This document shows positions 46,382 through 57,800 of a DNA stretch of 64,000 nt, piece after piece; position 1 is the stretch's first letter; each line of letters begins with the position of its first letter. Location of the stretch: assembly GCF_051020985.1 (NCBI RefSeq), contig NW_027475140.1, positions 310,001 to 374,000 of the forward strand, given 5' to 3'. The stretch is from Nomia melanderi. Lineage: Eukaryota; Arthropoda; Insecta; Hymenoptera; Halictidae. The position numbers were made by a program, and so were the translations under genes. A model generated the notes under the pieces. The model was given only the letters and a program-made list of their open reading frames with translations. It did not search any database and was not told where the DNA came from.

Positions 46382-48725
46382 ATAGCACCCGAGACATCAC
46401 CAGATATATATTGGATTTTTCCCTTACCCTGAGTGTCCGGCCCCATGAGACGGTGGTTTTCTCGGCCCCTGGTGGTCCTAGGTCGTTCCCGCTGCACAGA
46501 TGCATGCGCCAGGGCCTCCTGCAGATAATTCCCTTTGGCTTATTGCGCTATCTCTAATAGCGCCCGAGATATCACCAGATATATATTGGATTTTTCCCTG
46601 ACCCTGAGTGTCCGGCCCCATGAGACTGCGGTTTTCTCGGCCCCTGGTGGTCCGAGGTCGTTCCCGCTGCACACATTCATGCGCCAGGGCCTCCTACAGA
46701 CAATGCACTTTGATTTATTGCTCTATCTGTAATAGCACCCGAGATATCACCAGATATATATTGGATTTTCCCCTGACCCTGAGTGTCCGGCCCCATGAGA
46801 CTGTGCTTTTCTCGGCCCCTGGTGGTCCGAGGTCGTTCCCGCTGCACAGATTCATGCGCCAGGGCCTCCTACAGACAATGCACTTTGATTTATTGCGCTA
46901 TCTGTTATAGCACCCGAGATATCACCAGATATATATTGGATTTTACCCTGACCCTGAGTGTCCGGCCCCATGAGACGGTCGTTGTCTCGGCCCCTGGAGG
47001 TCCGAGGACGTTCCCGCTGCACAGATTCACGCGCCAGGGCCTCCTACAGGTAATGCACTTTGATTTATTGCGCTATCTGTAATAGCAGCCGAGATATCAC
47101 CAGATCTATATTGGATTTTCCCCTGACCCTGAGCGTCCGGCCCCATGAGACTGTGGTTTTCTCGGCCCCTGGTGGTCCGAGGACGTTCCCGTTGCACAGA
47201 TTCATGCGCAAGGGCCTCCTGCAGATAATTCACTTTGGTTTATTGCGCTATCTGTAATAGCACCCGAGACATCACCAGATATATATTGGATTTTTCCCTT
47301 ACCCTGAGTGTCCGGCCCCATGAGACGGTGGTTTTCTCGGCCCCTGGTGGTCCTAGGTCGTTCCCGCTGCACAGATGCATGCGCCAGGGCCTCCTGCAGA
47401 TAATTCCCTTTGGCTTATTGCGCTATCTCTAATAGCGCCCGAGATATCACCAGATATATATTGGATTTTTCCCTGACCCTGAGTGTCCGGCCCCATGAGA
47501 CTGCGGTTTTCTCGGCCCCTGGTGGTCCGAGGTCGTTCCCGCTGCACACATTCATGCGCCAGGGCCTCCTACAGACAATGCACTTTGATTTATTGCTCTA
47601 TCTGTAATAGCACCCGAGATATCACCAGATATATATTGGATTTTCCCCTGACCCTGAGTGTCCGGCCCCATGAGACTGTGGTTTTCTCGGCCCCTGGTGG
47701 TCCGAGGTCGTTCCCGCTGCACAGATTCATGCGCCAGGGCCTCCTACAGACAATGCACTTTGATTTATTGCGCTATCTGTTATAGCACCCGAGATATCAC
47801 CAGATATATATTGGATTTTACCCTGACCCTGAGTGTCCGGCCCCATGAGACGGTCGTTGTCTCGGCCCCTGGTGGTCCGAGGTCGTTCCCGCTGCACAGA
47901 TTCACGCGCCAGGGCCTCCTACAGGTAATGCACTTTGATTTATTGCGCTATCTGTAATAGCAGCCGAGATATCACCAGATCTATATTGGATTTTCCCCTG
48001 ACCCTGAGCGTCCGGCCCCATGAGACTGTGGTTTTCTCGGCCCCTGGTGGTCCGAGGACGTTCCCGTTGCACAGATTCATGCGCAAGGGCCTCCTGCAGA
48101 TAATTCACTTTGGTTTATTGCGCTATCTGTAATAGCACCCGAGACATCACCAGATATATATTGGATTTTTCCCTTACCCTGAGTGTCCGGCCCCATGAGA
48201 CGGTGGTTTTCTCGGCCCCTGGTGGTCCTAGGTCGTTCCCGCTGCACAGATGCATGCGCCAGGGCCTCCTGCAGATAATTCCCTTTGGCTTATTGCGCTA
48301 TCTCTAATAGCGCCCGAGATATCACCAGATATATATTGGATTTTTCCCTGACCCTGAGTGTCCGGCCCCATGAGACTGCGGTTTTCTCGGCCCCTGGTGG
48401 TCCGAGGTCGTTCCCGCTGCACACATTCATGCGCCAGGGCCTCCTACAGACAATGCACTTTGATTTATTGCTCTATCTGTAATAGCACCCGAGATATCAC
48501 CAGATATATATTGGATTTTCCCCTGACCCTGAGTGTCCGGCCCCATGAGACTGTGGTTTTCTCGGCCCCTGGTGGTCCGAGGTCGTTCCCGCTGCACAGA
48601 TTCATGCGCCAGGGCCTCCTACAGACAATGCACATTGATTTATTGCGCTATCTGTTATAGCACCCGAGATATCACCAGATATATATTGGATTTTACCCTG
48701 ACCCTGAGTGTCCGGCCCCATGAGA
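46382..48725. repeat. 5-monomer higher-order repeat, 875 bp, ~2.7 tandem copies
   Basis: Units start at 46382, 47257 and 48132 and share the CGAGACATCACC monomer, the CCTAGGTCG monomer, the GACTGCGG monomer, the CTGTTATAGC monomer and the CTACAGGTAATGC monomer in that order. The third unit leaves the pattern near 48725. Confidence 0.84.
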
Positions 48726-50972
48726 CTGTGGTTTTCTCGGCCCCTGGTGGTCCGAGGTCGTTCCCGCTGCACAGATTCATGCGCCAGGGCCTCCTACAGA
48801 CAATGCACTTTGATTTATTGCGCTATCTGTAATAGCACCCGAGATATCACCAGATCTATATTGGATTTTCCCCTGACCCTGAGTGTCCGGCCCCATGAGA
48901 CTGTGGTTTTCTCGGCCCCTGGTGGTCCGAGGACGTTCCCGTTGCACAGATTCATGCGCAAGGGCCTCCTGCAGATAATTCACTTTGGTTTATTGCGCTA
49001 TCTGTAATAGCACCCGAGATATCACCAGATCTATATTGGATTTTCCCCTGACCCTGAGCGTCCGGCCCCATGAGACTGTGGTTTTCTCGGCCCCTGGTGG
49101 TCCGAGGACGTTCCCGTTGCACAGATTCATGCGCCAGGGCCTCCTGCAGATAATTCACTTTGGTTTATTGCGCTATCTCTAATAGCACCCGAGATATCAC
49201 CAGATATATATTGGATTTTTCACTGACCCTGAGCGTCCGGCCCCATGAGACGGTCGTTTTCTCGGCCCCTGGTGGTCCGAGGTCGTTCCTGCTGCACAGG
49301 TTCATGCGCCAGGGTCTCCTACAGACAATGCACTTTGATTTATTGCGCTATCTGTAATAGCACCCGAGATATCACCACATATATATTGGATTTTTCCCTG
49401 ACCCTGAATGTCCGGCCCCATGAGACTGCGGTTTTCTCGGCCCCTGGTGGTCCGAGGTCGTTCCCGCTGCACACATTCATGCGCCAGGGCCTCCTACAGA
49501 CAATGCACTTTGATTTATTGCTCTATCTGTAATAGCACCAGAGATATCACCAGATATATATTGGATTTTCCCCTGACCCTGAGTGTCCGGCCCCATGAGA
49601 CTGTGGTTTTCTCGGCCCCTGGTGGTCCGAGGTCGTTCCCGCTGCACAGATTCATGCGCCAGGGCCTCCTACAGACAATGCACTTTGATTTATTGCGCTA
49701 TCTGTAATAGCACCCGAGATATCACCAGATATATATTGGATTTTTCCCTGACCCTGAGTGTCCGGCCCCATGAGACGGCGGATGTCTCGGCCCCTGATGG
49801 TCCGAGATCCTTCCCGCTGCACAGATTCATGCGCCAGGGCCTCCTGCAGATAATTCCCTTTGGCTTATTGCGCTATCTCTAATAGCGCCCGAGATATCAC
49901 CAGATATATATTGGATTTTTCCCTTACCCTGAGTGTCCGGCCCCATGAGACGGTGGTTTTCTCGGCCCCTGGTGGTCCTAGGTCGTTCCCGCTGCACAGA
50001 TGCATGCGCCAGGGCCTCGTGCAGATAATTCCCTTTGGCTTATTGCGCTATCTCTAATAGCGCCCGAGATATCACCAGATATATATTGGATTTTTCCCTG
50101 ACCCTGAGTGTCCGGCCCCATGAGACTGCGGTTTTCTCGGCCCCTGGTGGTCCGAGGTCGTTCCCGCTGCACACATTCATGCGCCAGGGCCTCCTACAGA
50201 CAATGCACTTTGATTTATTGCTCTATCTGTAATAGCACCCGAGATATCACCAGATATATATTGGATTTTCCCCTGACCCTGAGTGTCCGGCCCCATGAGA
50301 CTGTGGTTTTCTCGGCCCCTGGTGGTCCGAGGTCGTTCCCGCTGCACAGATTCATGCGCCAGGGCCTCCTACAGACAATGCACTTTGATTTATTGCGCTA
50401 TCTGTTATAGCACCCGAGATATCACCAGATATATATTGGATTTTACACTGACCCTGAGTGTCCGGCCCCATGAGACTGTGGTTTTCTCGGCCCCTGGTGG
50501 TCCGAGGTCGTTCCCGCTGCACAGATTCATGCGCCAGGGCCTCCTACAGACAATGCACTTTGATTTATTGCGCTATCTGTAATAGCACCCGAGATATCAC
50601 CAGATCTATATTGGATTTTCCCCTGACCCTGAGTGTCCGGCCCCATGAGACTGTGGTTTTCTCGGCCCCTGGTGGTCCGAGGACGTTCCCGTTGCACAGA
50701 TTCATGCGCCAGGGCCTCCTGCAGATAATTCACTTTGGTTTATTGCGCTATCTCTAATAGCACCCGAGATATCACCAGATATATATTGGATTTTTCACTG
50801 ACCCTGAGCGTCCGGCCCCATGAGACGGTCGTTTTCTCGGCCCCTGGTGGTCCGAGAACGTTCCCGCTGAACAGGTTCATGCGCCAGCGTCTCCTACAGA
50901 CAATGCACTTTGATTTATTGCGCTATCTGTAATAGCACCCGAGATATCACCAGATATATATTGGATTTTTCA

Positions 50973-50986
50973 CTGACCCTGAGTGT
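50973..50986 (+). other. Unoccupied target site, duplicated copy
   Basis: Partner of 11947-11960 in the duplicated segment; target CTGACCCTGAGTGT followed by CCTGCCCCATG with no insert. Confidence 0.82.
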
Positions 50987-52372
50987 CCTGCCCCATGAGA
51001 CGGTGGTTTTCTCGGCCCCTGGTGTTCCGAGGTCGTTCCCGCTGCACAGATTCATGCGCCAGGGCCTCCGACAGACAATGCACTTTGATTTATTGCGCTA
51101 TCTCTAATAGCGCCCGAGATATCACCAGATATATATTGGATTTTTCCCTGACCCTGAGTGTCCGGCCCCATGAGACTGCGGTTTTCTCGGCCCCTGGTGG
51201 TCCGAGGTCGTTCCTGCTGCACAGATTCATGCGCCAGGGCCTCCTGCAGACAATTCACTTTGGTTTATTGCGCTATCTCTAATAGCACCCGAGATATCAC
51301 CCGATATATATTGGATTTTTCCCCGACTCTGAGTGTCCGGCCCCATGAGACGGTGGTTTTCTCGGCCGCTGGTGGTCCGAGGTCGTTCCCGCTGGCCAGA
51401 TTCATGCGCCAGGGCCTCCTACAGACAATGCACTATGATTTATTGCGCTATTTGTAATAGCACCCGAGATATCACCAGATCTATATTGGATTTTCCCCTG
51501 ACCCTGAGTATCCGGCCCCATGAGACTGTGGTTTTCTCGGCCCCTGGTGGTCCGAGGTCGTTCCCGTTGCACAGATTCATGCGCCAGGGCCTCCTGCAGA
51601 TAATTCACTTTGGTTTATTGCGCTATCTCTAATAGCACCCGAGATATCACCAGATATATATTGGATTTTTCACTGACCCTGAGCGTCCGGCCCCATGAGA
51701 CGGTGGTTTTCTCGGCCCCTGGTGTTCCGAGGTCGTTCCCGCTGCACAGATTCATGCGCCAGGGCCTCCTACAGACAATGCACTTTGATTTATTGCGCTA
51801 TCTCTAATAGCGCCCGAGATATCACCAGATATATATTGGATTTTTCCCCGACCCTGAGTGTCCGGCCCCATGAGACGGTGGTTTTCTCGGCCGCTGGTGG
51901 TCCGAGGTCGTTCCCGCTGGCCAGATTCATGCGCCAGGGCCTCCTACAGACAATGCACTATGATTTATTGCGCTATCTGTAATAGCACCCGAGATATCAC
52001 CAGATCTATATTGGATTTTCCCCTGACCCTGAGTATCCGGCCCCATGAGACTGTGGTTTTCTCGGCCCCTGGTGGTCCGAGGTCGTTCCCGTTGCACAGA
52101 TTCATGCGCCAGGGCCTCCTGCAGATAATTCACTTTGGTTTATTGCGCTATCTCTAATAGCACCCGAGATATCACCAGATATATATTGGATTTTTCACTG
52201 ACCCTGAGCGTCCGGCCCCATGAGACGGTCGTTTTCTCGGCCCCTGGTGGTCCGAGAACGTTCCCGCTGAACAGGTTCATGCGCCAGCGTCTCCTACAGA
52301 CAATGCACTTTGATTTATTGCGCTATCTGTAATAGCACCCGAGATATCACCAGATATATATTGGATTTTTCA

Positions 52373-52386
52373 CTGACCCTGAGTGT
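52373..52386 (+). repeat. Target-site duplication, left copy, second element
   Basis: CTGACCCTGAGTGT as at 13347, directly before the second insert. Confidence 0.93.
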
Positions 52387-52481
52387 GGGGTATACAGGTG
52401 CACAGCTTCATTCTGGCACAGCCAACCTCTCCTCCACGTGGTGTACCCTGGGAAACTTTCGAGTTTGCCAACGAGGCTCTG
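52387..52481 (+). ncRNA. HDV-like ribozyme, copy 2
   Basis: Same sequence and fold as 13361-13455: P1 52387-52393 with 52443-52449, P2 52417-52423 with 52475-52481, P3 52425-52427 with 52440-52442, and the P4 TTCG hairpin at 52453-52466. Confidence 0.78.
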
Positions 52482-52863
52482 GCGCGACTCTCCTGCGAGC
52501 GTCCGGGCGGTATTTATACCGTACGGACCGCGGAGTCGTCAAATACCGTAGCCGGTATGTCTAGCAACGACCCACTGGGGACATCCACCCAGTGGTACGC
52601 GAAGCATAACCGGTCGGGGGGCTTGCCTTAACCGGCCGGTCCACGAGGAGATAAACCTCTCTAATAAATCCGAAACCTTAAGTTATGGTGCGCGGCGAAG
52701 GGGTGCGGGCCGTCCTTGCGATGGTCCGTGGTTGGTGGGTGCACCAACCCTTAGCGGCCAACCTCGAGGCACCTGGCGAACCTCGTTGTATTCAGCCTTC
52801 CCTCCTGGAAAGGGCGTCACCCGGGAGGGTGACTTCAATTCGTCCCAACTCGTGGGAACAATT
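52482..52863 (+). promoter_or_regulatory. Structured 5' leader, copy 2
   Basis: Same hairpin series as in copy 1, including the GTCACCC/GGGTGAC stem with GGGA loop at 52816-52833, 30 nt before the ORF1 ATG. Confidence 0.55.
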
Positions 52864-52945
52864 ATGGGCAAATCGAAAAATAAATCCAAAAACCAAAGAT
52901 GTACTGAGGAGAAAACTAGCGAGAGTGGCGCTAGCGGTAGTGTGA
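52685..52945 (+). other. Upstream open frame, copy 2 (86 codons)
   Basis: Same ATG, context and overlap with the ORF1 start as the frame at 13659; no recognised domain. Confidence 0.3.
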
Positions 52946-54351
52946 AAGAAGCATTCGTGCTGATTGAACAGCTACACGACAAAGAGACGAAAGAGGAAAT
53001 TGAGAAAGGCAGGAAGCGCTGCCTTCAGAAAAGTGAAGTAGAAGCTGGGAGCGTTTCGGACGAGGAGTGTCCGTCCAAAAAGCTGTTAACAGATTTTTGG
53101 CCTTCACTACCGACTCCGACTCTGCCCCCGACTTCGCAGGAAAGCGAAGCGAAGGAGGAGGATCTCTCCGAGGGAGAGATCGAATACAGAGAGTTCAATA
53201 ACAGGCCGTTAAGGCAAGGAACAGGCAATGTGGTCGACTTCTTCGAATACTGTGATGAAGTCGGGTACCACATGAAATTCCTGTTTAAAAAGGCTGGTCT
53301 CGACCACGCCCATTATATACAGCTTCTTAAAGAGGCTGACAAATCATACGTGCACGAAACGGCAGTAAGAGCCAAACGCAAGAAACAACTTGCCGAACGA
53401 ATAGAGGAAATAAGCACCCTCGAAAAGGACAAAGAGGAAATAACTAAGGCAAACTTAGAATTAAAGAAGGAAAACGAGAACCTCAAGGAGGAACTCGCCA
53501 AACTTCGGAAGCAACTTGCTCCCGAAGTTAAGAAAATAGAGAGGAAACAGGCAAAGAAACCGATGGCCCAGTCGTACGCGACTGCGGCCAAAAAGAACAT
53601 TGCGAAACCAAAGGGACCGGTGAGACACGTCGTCACCGTGTTCCTTCAAGACCAAGGTAATAAAGATAGCGAAGCAACGAAAGTTGCTTTGCAAAAGTGC
53701 TTTGACTCCAACAGGGATAAGTTGAGGGTTAAAGCTATTAGAAAGATAAATAAAGGAGGCATCCTCGTCGAAACGGCGACGAAGGATGATCTCCAAAAGC
53801 TCATCAAGAGCGAAAAAGCGGACAAAAAGGGACTGAAGGTGTCAGTCCCTACAAAAAAGAAACCGAAAATGATCCTGTACAATGTACCGGATCAAACGAA
53901 GGAAGAGCTGCTTGCAGCTCTTAAAGCACAGAACAACCAGTTGCCCGCAGAGGCAACTGAGGACATAAAACCGCTGTTCAAAACAGCAAAAGGGAAAAAC
54001 TGGGTGGTGGAAACATCACCCAAAACAAGGGAACAAATACTGAGCAGAGGCAGATTGTTCCTCGGCTGGCACGCCTGTCGCGTACGTGACTACGTCGTGG
54101 CAGGCAGGTGTTTCCGTTGTCAAGCGTTTGGCCACATAGCCAAACACTGCTGGGCAAAGGTAGACACCTGCGGGCATTGTGCTGCCGAGGGTCACTGCTA
54201 CAAAGAGTGCCCAAATAAGGAGAAAGGACCCTCTTGCATAAATTGCAAGAGGGCAAAGAGACCGCACAATCACTCATCCAGAAAGGATGAGTGTCCCGCC
54301 TATAAAAAGGCAATAGAGACCCTAGTCTCGAAAACAGACTACGGGGACTAA
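52864..54351 (+). CDS. ORF1 / Gag-like protein, copy 2 (495 aa)
   Basis: Intact and identical in translation to the ORF1 at 13838: coiled coil around 168-230, RRM-like region around 253-342, and three zinc knuckles with cysteines at 416/419/429, 436/439/449 and 458/461/477. No inactivating change, consistent with a recent duplication. Since both copies are the same, intactness of the second does not show independent selection. Confidence 0.9.
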   Translation: MGKSKNKSKNQRCTEEKTSESGASGSVKEAFVLIEQLHDKETKEEIEKGRKRCLQKSEVEAGSVSDEECPSKKLLTDFWPSLPTPTLPPTSQESEAKEEDLSEGEIEYREFNNRPLRQGTGNVVDFFEYCDEVGYHMKFLFKKAGLDHAHYIQLLKEADKSYVHETAVRAKRKKQLAERIEEISTLEKDKEEITKANLELKKENENLKEELAKLRKQLAPEVKKIERKQAKKPMAQSYATAAKKNIAKPKGPVRHVVTVFLQDQGNKDSEATKVALQKCFDSNRDKLRVKAIRKINKGGILVETATKDDLQKLIKSEKADKKGLKVSVPTKKKPKMILYNVPDQTKEELLAALKAQNNQLPAEATEDIKPLFKTAKGKNWVVETSPKTREQILSRGRLFLGWHACRVRDYVVAGRCFRCQAFGHIAKHCWAKVDTCGHCAAEGHCYKECPNKEKGPSCINCKRAKRPHNHSSRKDECPAYKKAIETLVSKTDYGD

Positions 54352-54589
54352 GAAACCGAAAGATGGTGAAACTCCACCCGAACGACGGCGCGGGCATAAC
54401 GACCTCACGGAAGTTATGTGTCGGGAGGGTGTGATCGCAACTTGTTACGATCAAAACTCTTACAGAAGCTTGTCCTGTAAGCCCGCTAGAGACCGAATGC
54501 GACTCAGCCTCCTCGTGGTCCCCGCTGGTAACGTCCTGGACGGTAATATTCCGTCTCGACGGTTATTATCGGACAGGGCGGCTAAATGA
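54326..54589 (+). other. Open +1 frame overlapping the ORF1 end, copy 2
   Basis: Same 87-codon open frame as at 15300-15563, first ATG at 54416; unrecognised, possibly a relic of ORF2. Confidence 0.25.
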
Positions 54590-54816
54590 GTCGCGCCCCG
54601 CGAGGGGCGGTCTTCTCTTCTGATGATCCTGCGGGTGAAGGAGAGGTTATTCCAAACACAGGCATCGTACAGGCGCCGGCTGTACGTTGCTCCCTTGGCG
54701 AGGGTTCCGCCAAGGAAGTGGAGGCCCATCAGGCTTCTCGTTGTGACTTGTCACATGCCGATATGAGTTTAATCTCGAGGTGCGGCATGCCCTACTTCAG
54801 GGTAGCGAAATACCTT
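54590..54816 (+). promoter_or_regulatory. Structured 3' region, copy 2
   Basis: Same hairpins as in copy 1; the terminal AGGGTA/TACCTT hairpin (54799-54816) ends at the last base of the insert. Confidence 0.55.
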
Positions 54817-54830
54817 CTGACCCTGAGTGT
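54817..54830 (+). repeat. Target-site duplication, right copy, second element
   Basis: CTGACCCTGAGTGT, followed by CCTGCCCCATG as at 15791. Confidence 0.93.
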
Positions 54831-57800
54831 CCTGCCCCATGAGACGGTGGTTTTCTCGGCCCCTGGTGTTCCGAGGTCGTTCCCGCTGCACAGATTCATG
54901 CGCCAGGGCCTCCTACAGACAATGCACTTTGATTTATTGCGCTATCTCTAATAGCGCCCGAGATATCACCAGATATATATTGGATTTTTCCCTGACCCTG
55001 AGTGTCCGGCCCCATGAGACTGCGGTTTTCTCGGCCCCTGGTGGTCCGAGGTCGTTCCTGCTGCACAGATTCATGCGCCAGGGCCTCCTGCAGACAACTC
55101 ACTTTGGTTTATTGCGCTATCTCTAATAGCACCCGAGATATCACCCGATATATATTGGATTTTTCCCCGACCCTGAGTGTCCGGCCCCATGAGATGGTGG
55201 TTTTCTCGGCCGCTGGTGGTCCGAGGTCGTTCCCGCTGGCCAGATTCATGCGCCAGGGCCTCCTACAGACAATGCACTATGATTTATTGCGCTATTTGTA
55301 ATAGCACCCGAGATATCACCAGATCTATATTGGATTTTCCCCTGACCCTGAGTATCCGGCCCCATGAGACTGTGGTTTTCTCGGCCCCTGGTGGTCCGAG
55401 GTCGTTCCCGTTGCACAGATTCATGCGCCAGGGACTGCTGCAGATAATTCACTTTGGTTTATTGCGCTATCTCTAATAGCACCCGAGATATCACCAGATA
55501 TATATTGGATTTTTCACTGACCCTGAGCGTCCGGCCCCATGAGACGGTGGTTTTCTCGGCCCCTGGTGTTCCGAGGTCGTTCCCGCTGCACAGATTCATG
55601 CGCCAGGGCCTCCTACAGACAATGCACTTTGATTTATTGCGCTATCTCTAATAGCGCCCGAGATATCACCAGATATATATTGGATTTTTCCCTGACCCTG
55701 AGTGTCCGGCCCCATGAGACTGCGGTTTTCTCGGCCCCTGGTGGTCCGAGGTCGTTCCCGCTGCACAGATTCATGCGCCAGGGCCTCCTGCAGACAATTC
55801 ACTTTGGTTTATTGCGCTATCTCTAATAGCACCCGAGATATCACCAGATATATATTGGATTTTTCCCCGACCCTGAGTGTCCGGCCCCATGAGACGGTGG
55901 TTTTCTCGGCCCCTGGTGGTCCGAGGTTGTTCCCGCTGCAGAGATTCATGCGCCAGGGCCTGCTGCAGATAATTCACTTTGGTTTATTGCCCTATCTCTA
56001 ATAGCACCCGAGATATCACCAGATATATATTGGATTTTCCCCTGACCCTGAGTGTCCGGCCCCATGAGACTGTGGTTTTCTCGGCCCCTTGTGGTCCGAG
56101 GTCGTTCCCGCTGCCCAGATTCATGCGCCAGGGCCTCGTCCAGACAATCCACTTTGATTTATTGTGCTATCTGTAATAGCACCCGACATATCACCAGATA
56201 TATATTGCATTTTTCCCTGACCCTGAGTGTCCGGCCCCATGAGACGGTGGTTTTCTCGGCCCCTGGTGGTCCGAGGTCGTTCCCGCTGCACAGATGCATG
56301 GGCCAGGGCCTCCTGCAGATAATTCACTTTGATTTATTGTGCTATCTGTAATATAACCCGAGATATCACCAGATATATATTGGATTTTTCCCTGACCCTG
56401 AGTGTCCGGCCCCATGAGACGGTTGTTGTCTCGGCCCCTGGTGGTCCGAGGTCGTTCCCGCTGCACAGATTCTTGCGCCAGGGCCTCCTGCAGATAATTC
56501 ACCTTGGTTTATTACGCTATCGCTAATAGCACCCAAGATATCACCAGATATATATTGGATTTTTCCCTGACCCTGAGTGTCCGGCCCCATGAGACTGTAG
56601 TTTTCTCGGCCCCTGGTGGTCCGAGGTCGTTCCCGCTGCACAGATTCATGCGCCAGGGCCTCCTACAGACAATGCACTTTGGTTTGTTACGCTATCTCTA
56701 ATAGCACCCGAGATATCAGCAGATACATATTGGATTTTCCCCAGACCCTGAGTGCCCGTCCCCATGAGACGGTGATTTTCTCGGCCCCTGGTGGTCCGAG
56801 GTCGTTCCCGCTGCACAGATGCATGCGCCAGGGCCTCCTGCAGATAATTCACTTTGATTTATCGCGCTATCTCTAATAGCACCCGAGATATCACCAGATA
56901 TATATTGGATTTTTCCTCGACCCTGAGTGTCCGGCCCCATGTGTCGGTGGTTTTCTCGGCCCCTGGTGATCCGAGGTCGTTCCCGCTGAACAGATTCATT
57001 CGCAAGGGCCTCCTGCAGACAATGCACTTTGATTTATTGCGCTATCTGTAATAGCACCCGAGATATCACCAGATATATATTGGATTTTCCCCTGACCCAG
57101 AGTGTCCGGCCCCATGAGACTGTGGTTTTCTCGGCCCCTGGTGGTCCGAGGTCGTTGCCGCTGCACAGGTTCATGCGCCAGGGCCTCCTACAGACAACGC
57201 ACTTTGATTTATTGCGCTATCTGTAATAGCACCCGAGATATCACCAGATATATATTGGATATTACCCTCACCCTGAGTGTCCAGCCCCATGAGACGGTGG
57301 TTTTCTCGGCCCCTGGTGGACCGAGGTCGTTCCCGCTGCACAGATTCATGCGCCAGGGCCTCCTCCAGACAATGAACTTTGATTTATTGCGCTATCTGTA
57401 ATAGCTCCCGACATATCACCAGATATATAATGGATTTTCCCCAGACCCTGAGTGTCCGGCCCCATGAGACTTTAGTTTTCTCGGCCCCTGGTGTTCCGAG
57501 GTCGTTCCCGCTGCACAGATGCATGCGCCAGGGCCTCTTGCAGATAATACACTTTGGTTTATTGCGCTGTATCTAATAGCACCCGAGATATCACCTGATA
57601 TATATATTGGATTTTCCCCTGACCCTGAGTGTCCGGCCCCACTAGACTGTGGTTTTCTCGGCCCCTGGTGGTCCGAGGTCGTTCCCGCTGCCCAGATTCA
57701 TGCGCCAGGGCCTCCTGCAGATAATTCACTTTGGTTTATTGCGCTATCTCTAATAGCACCCGAGATATCACCTGATATATAGTGGATTTTCGCCAGACCC

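Larger units (their letters stand above)
15791..52386. repeat. 175-bp satellite array B (~209 monomers)
   Basis: Same satellite and orientation as array A, uninterrupted for 36.6 kb. Two linked 3'-half subtypes are interspersed: one with CCTGCAGATAATTCACTTTGG and usually CTCTAATAG, the other with CCTACAGACAATGCACTTTGA and usually CTGTAATAG. Length variants are few: monomers with two extra bases (TATATATATTGG) near 18572, 21723, 23474 and 24525, and a monomer one base short near 37712 (TTTTCTTATCCCTGG). No gene, RNA gene or other insertion was found in this block. Confidence 0.97.
52387..54816 (+). mobile_element. Gag-only non-LTR retroelement, copy 2 (2,430 bp)
   Basis: Same length, ends, target duplication and coding content as the element at 13361; no difference was noticed. 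Because the surrounding satellite on both sides also matches copy 1, this copy was made by duplication of the region after a single insertion. It is not an independent insertion and gives no separate evidence for target specificity. Confidence 0.88.

Noticed and set aside
52387..54816. Second independent insertion at the same target (evidence of site specificity)
   Set aside because: Surrounding satellite on both sides matches the first locus for more than 10 kb, so the second copy came with the segmental duplication.
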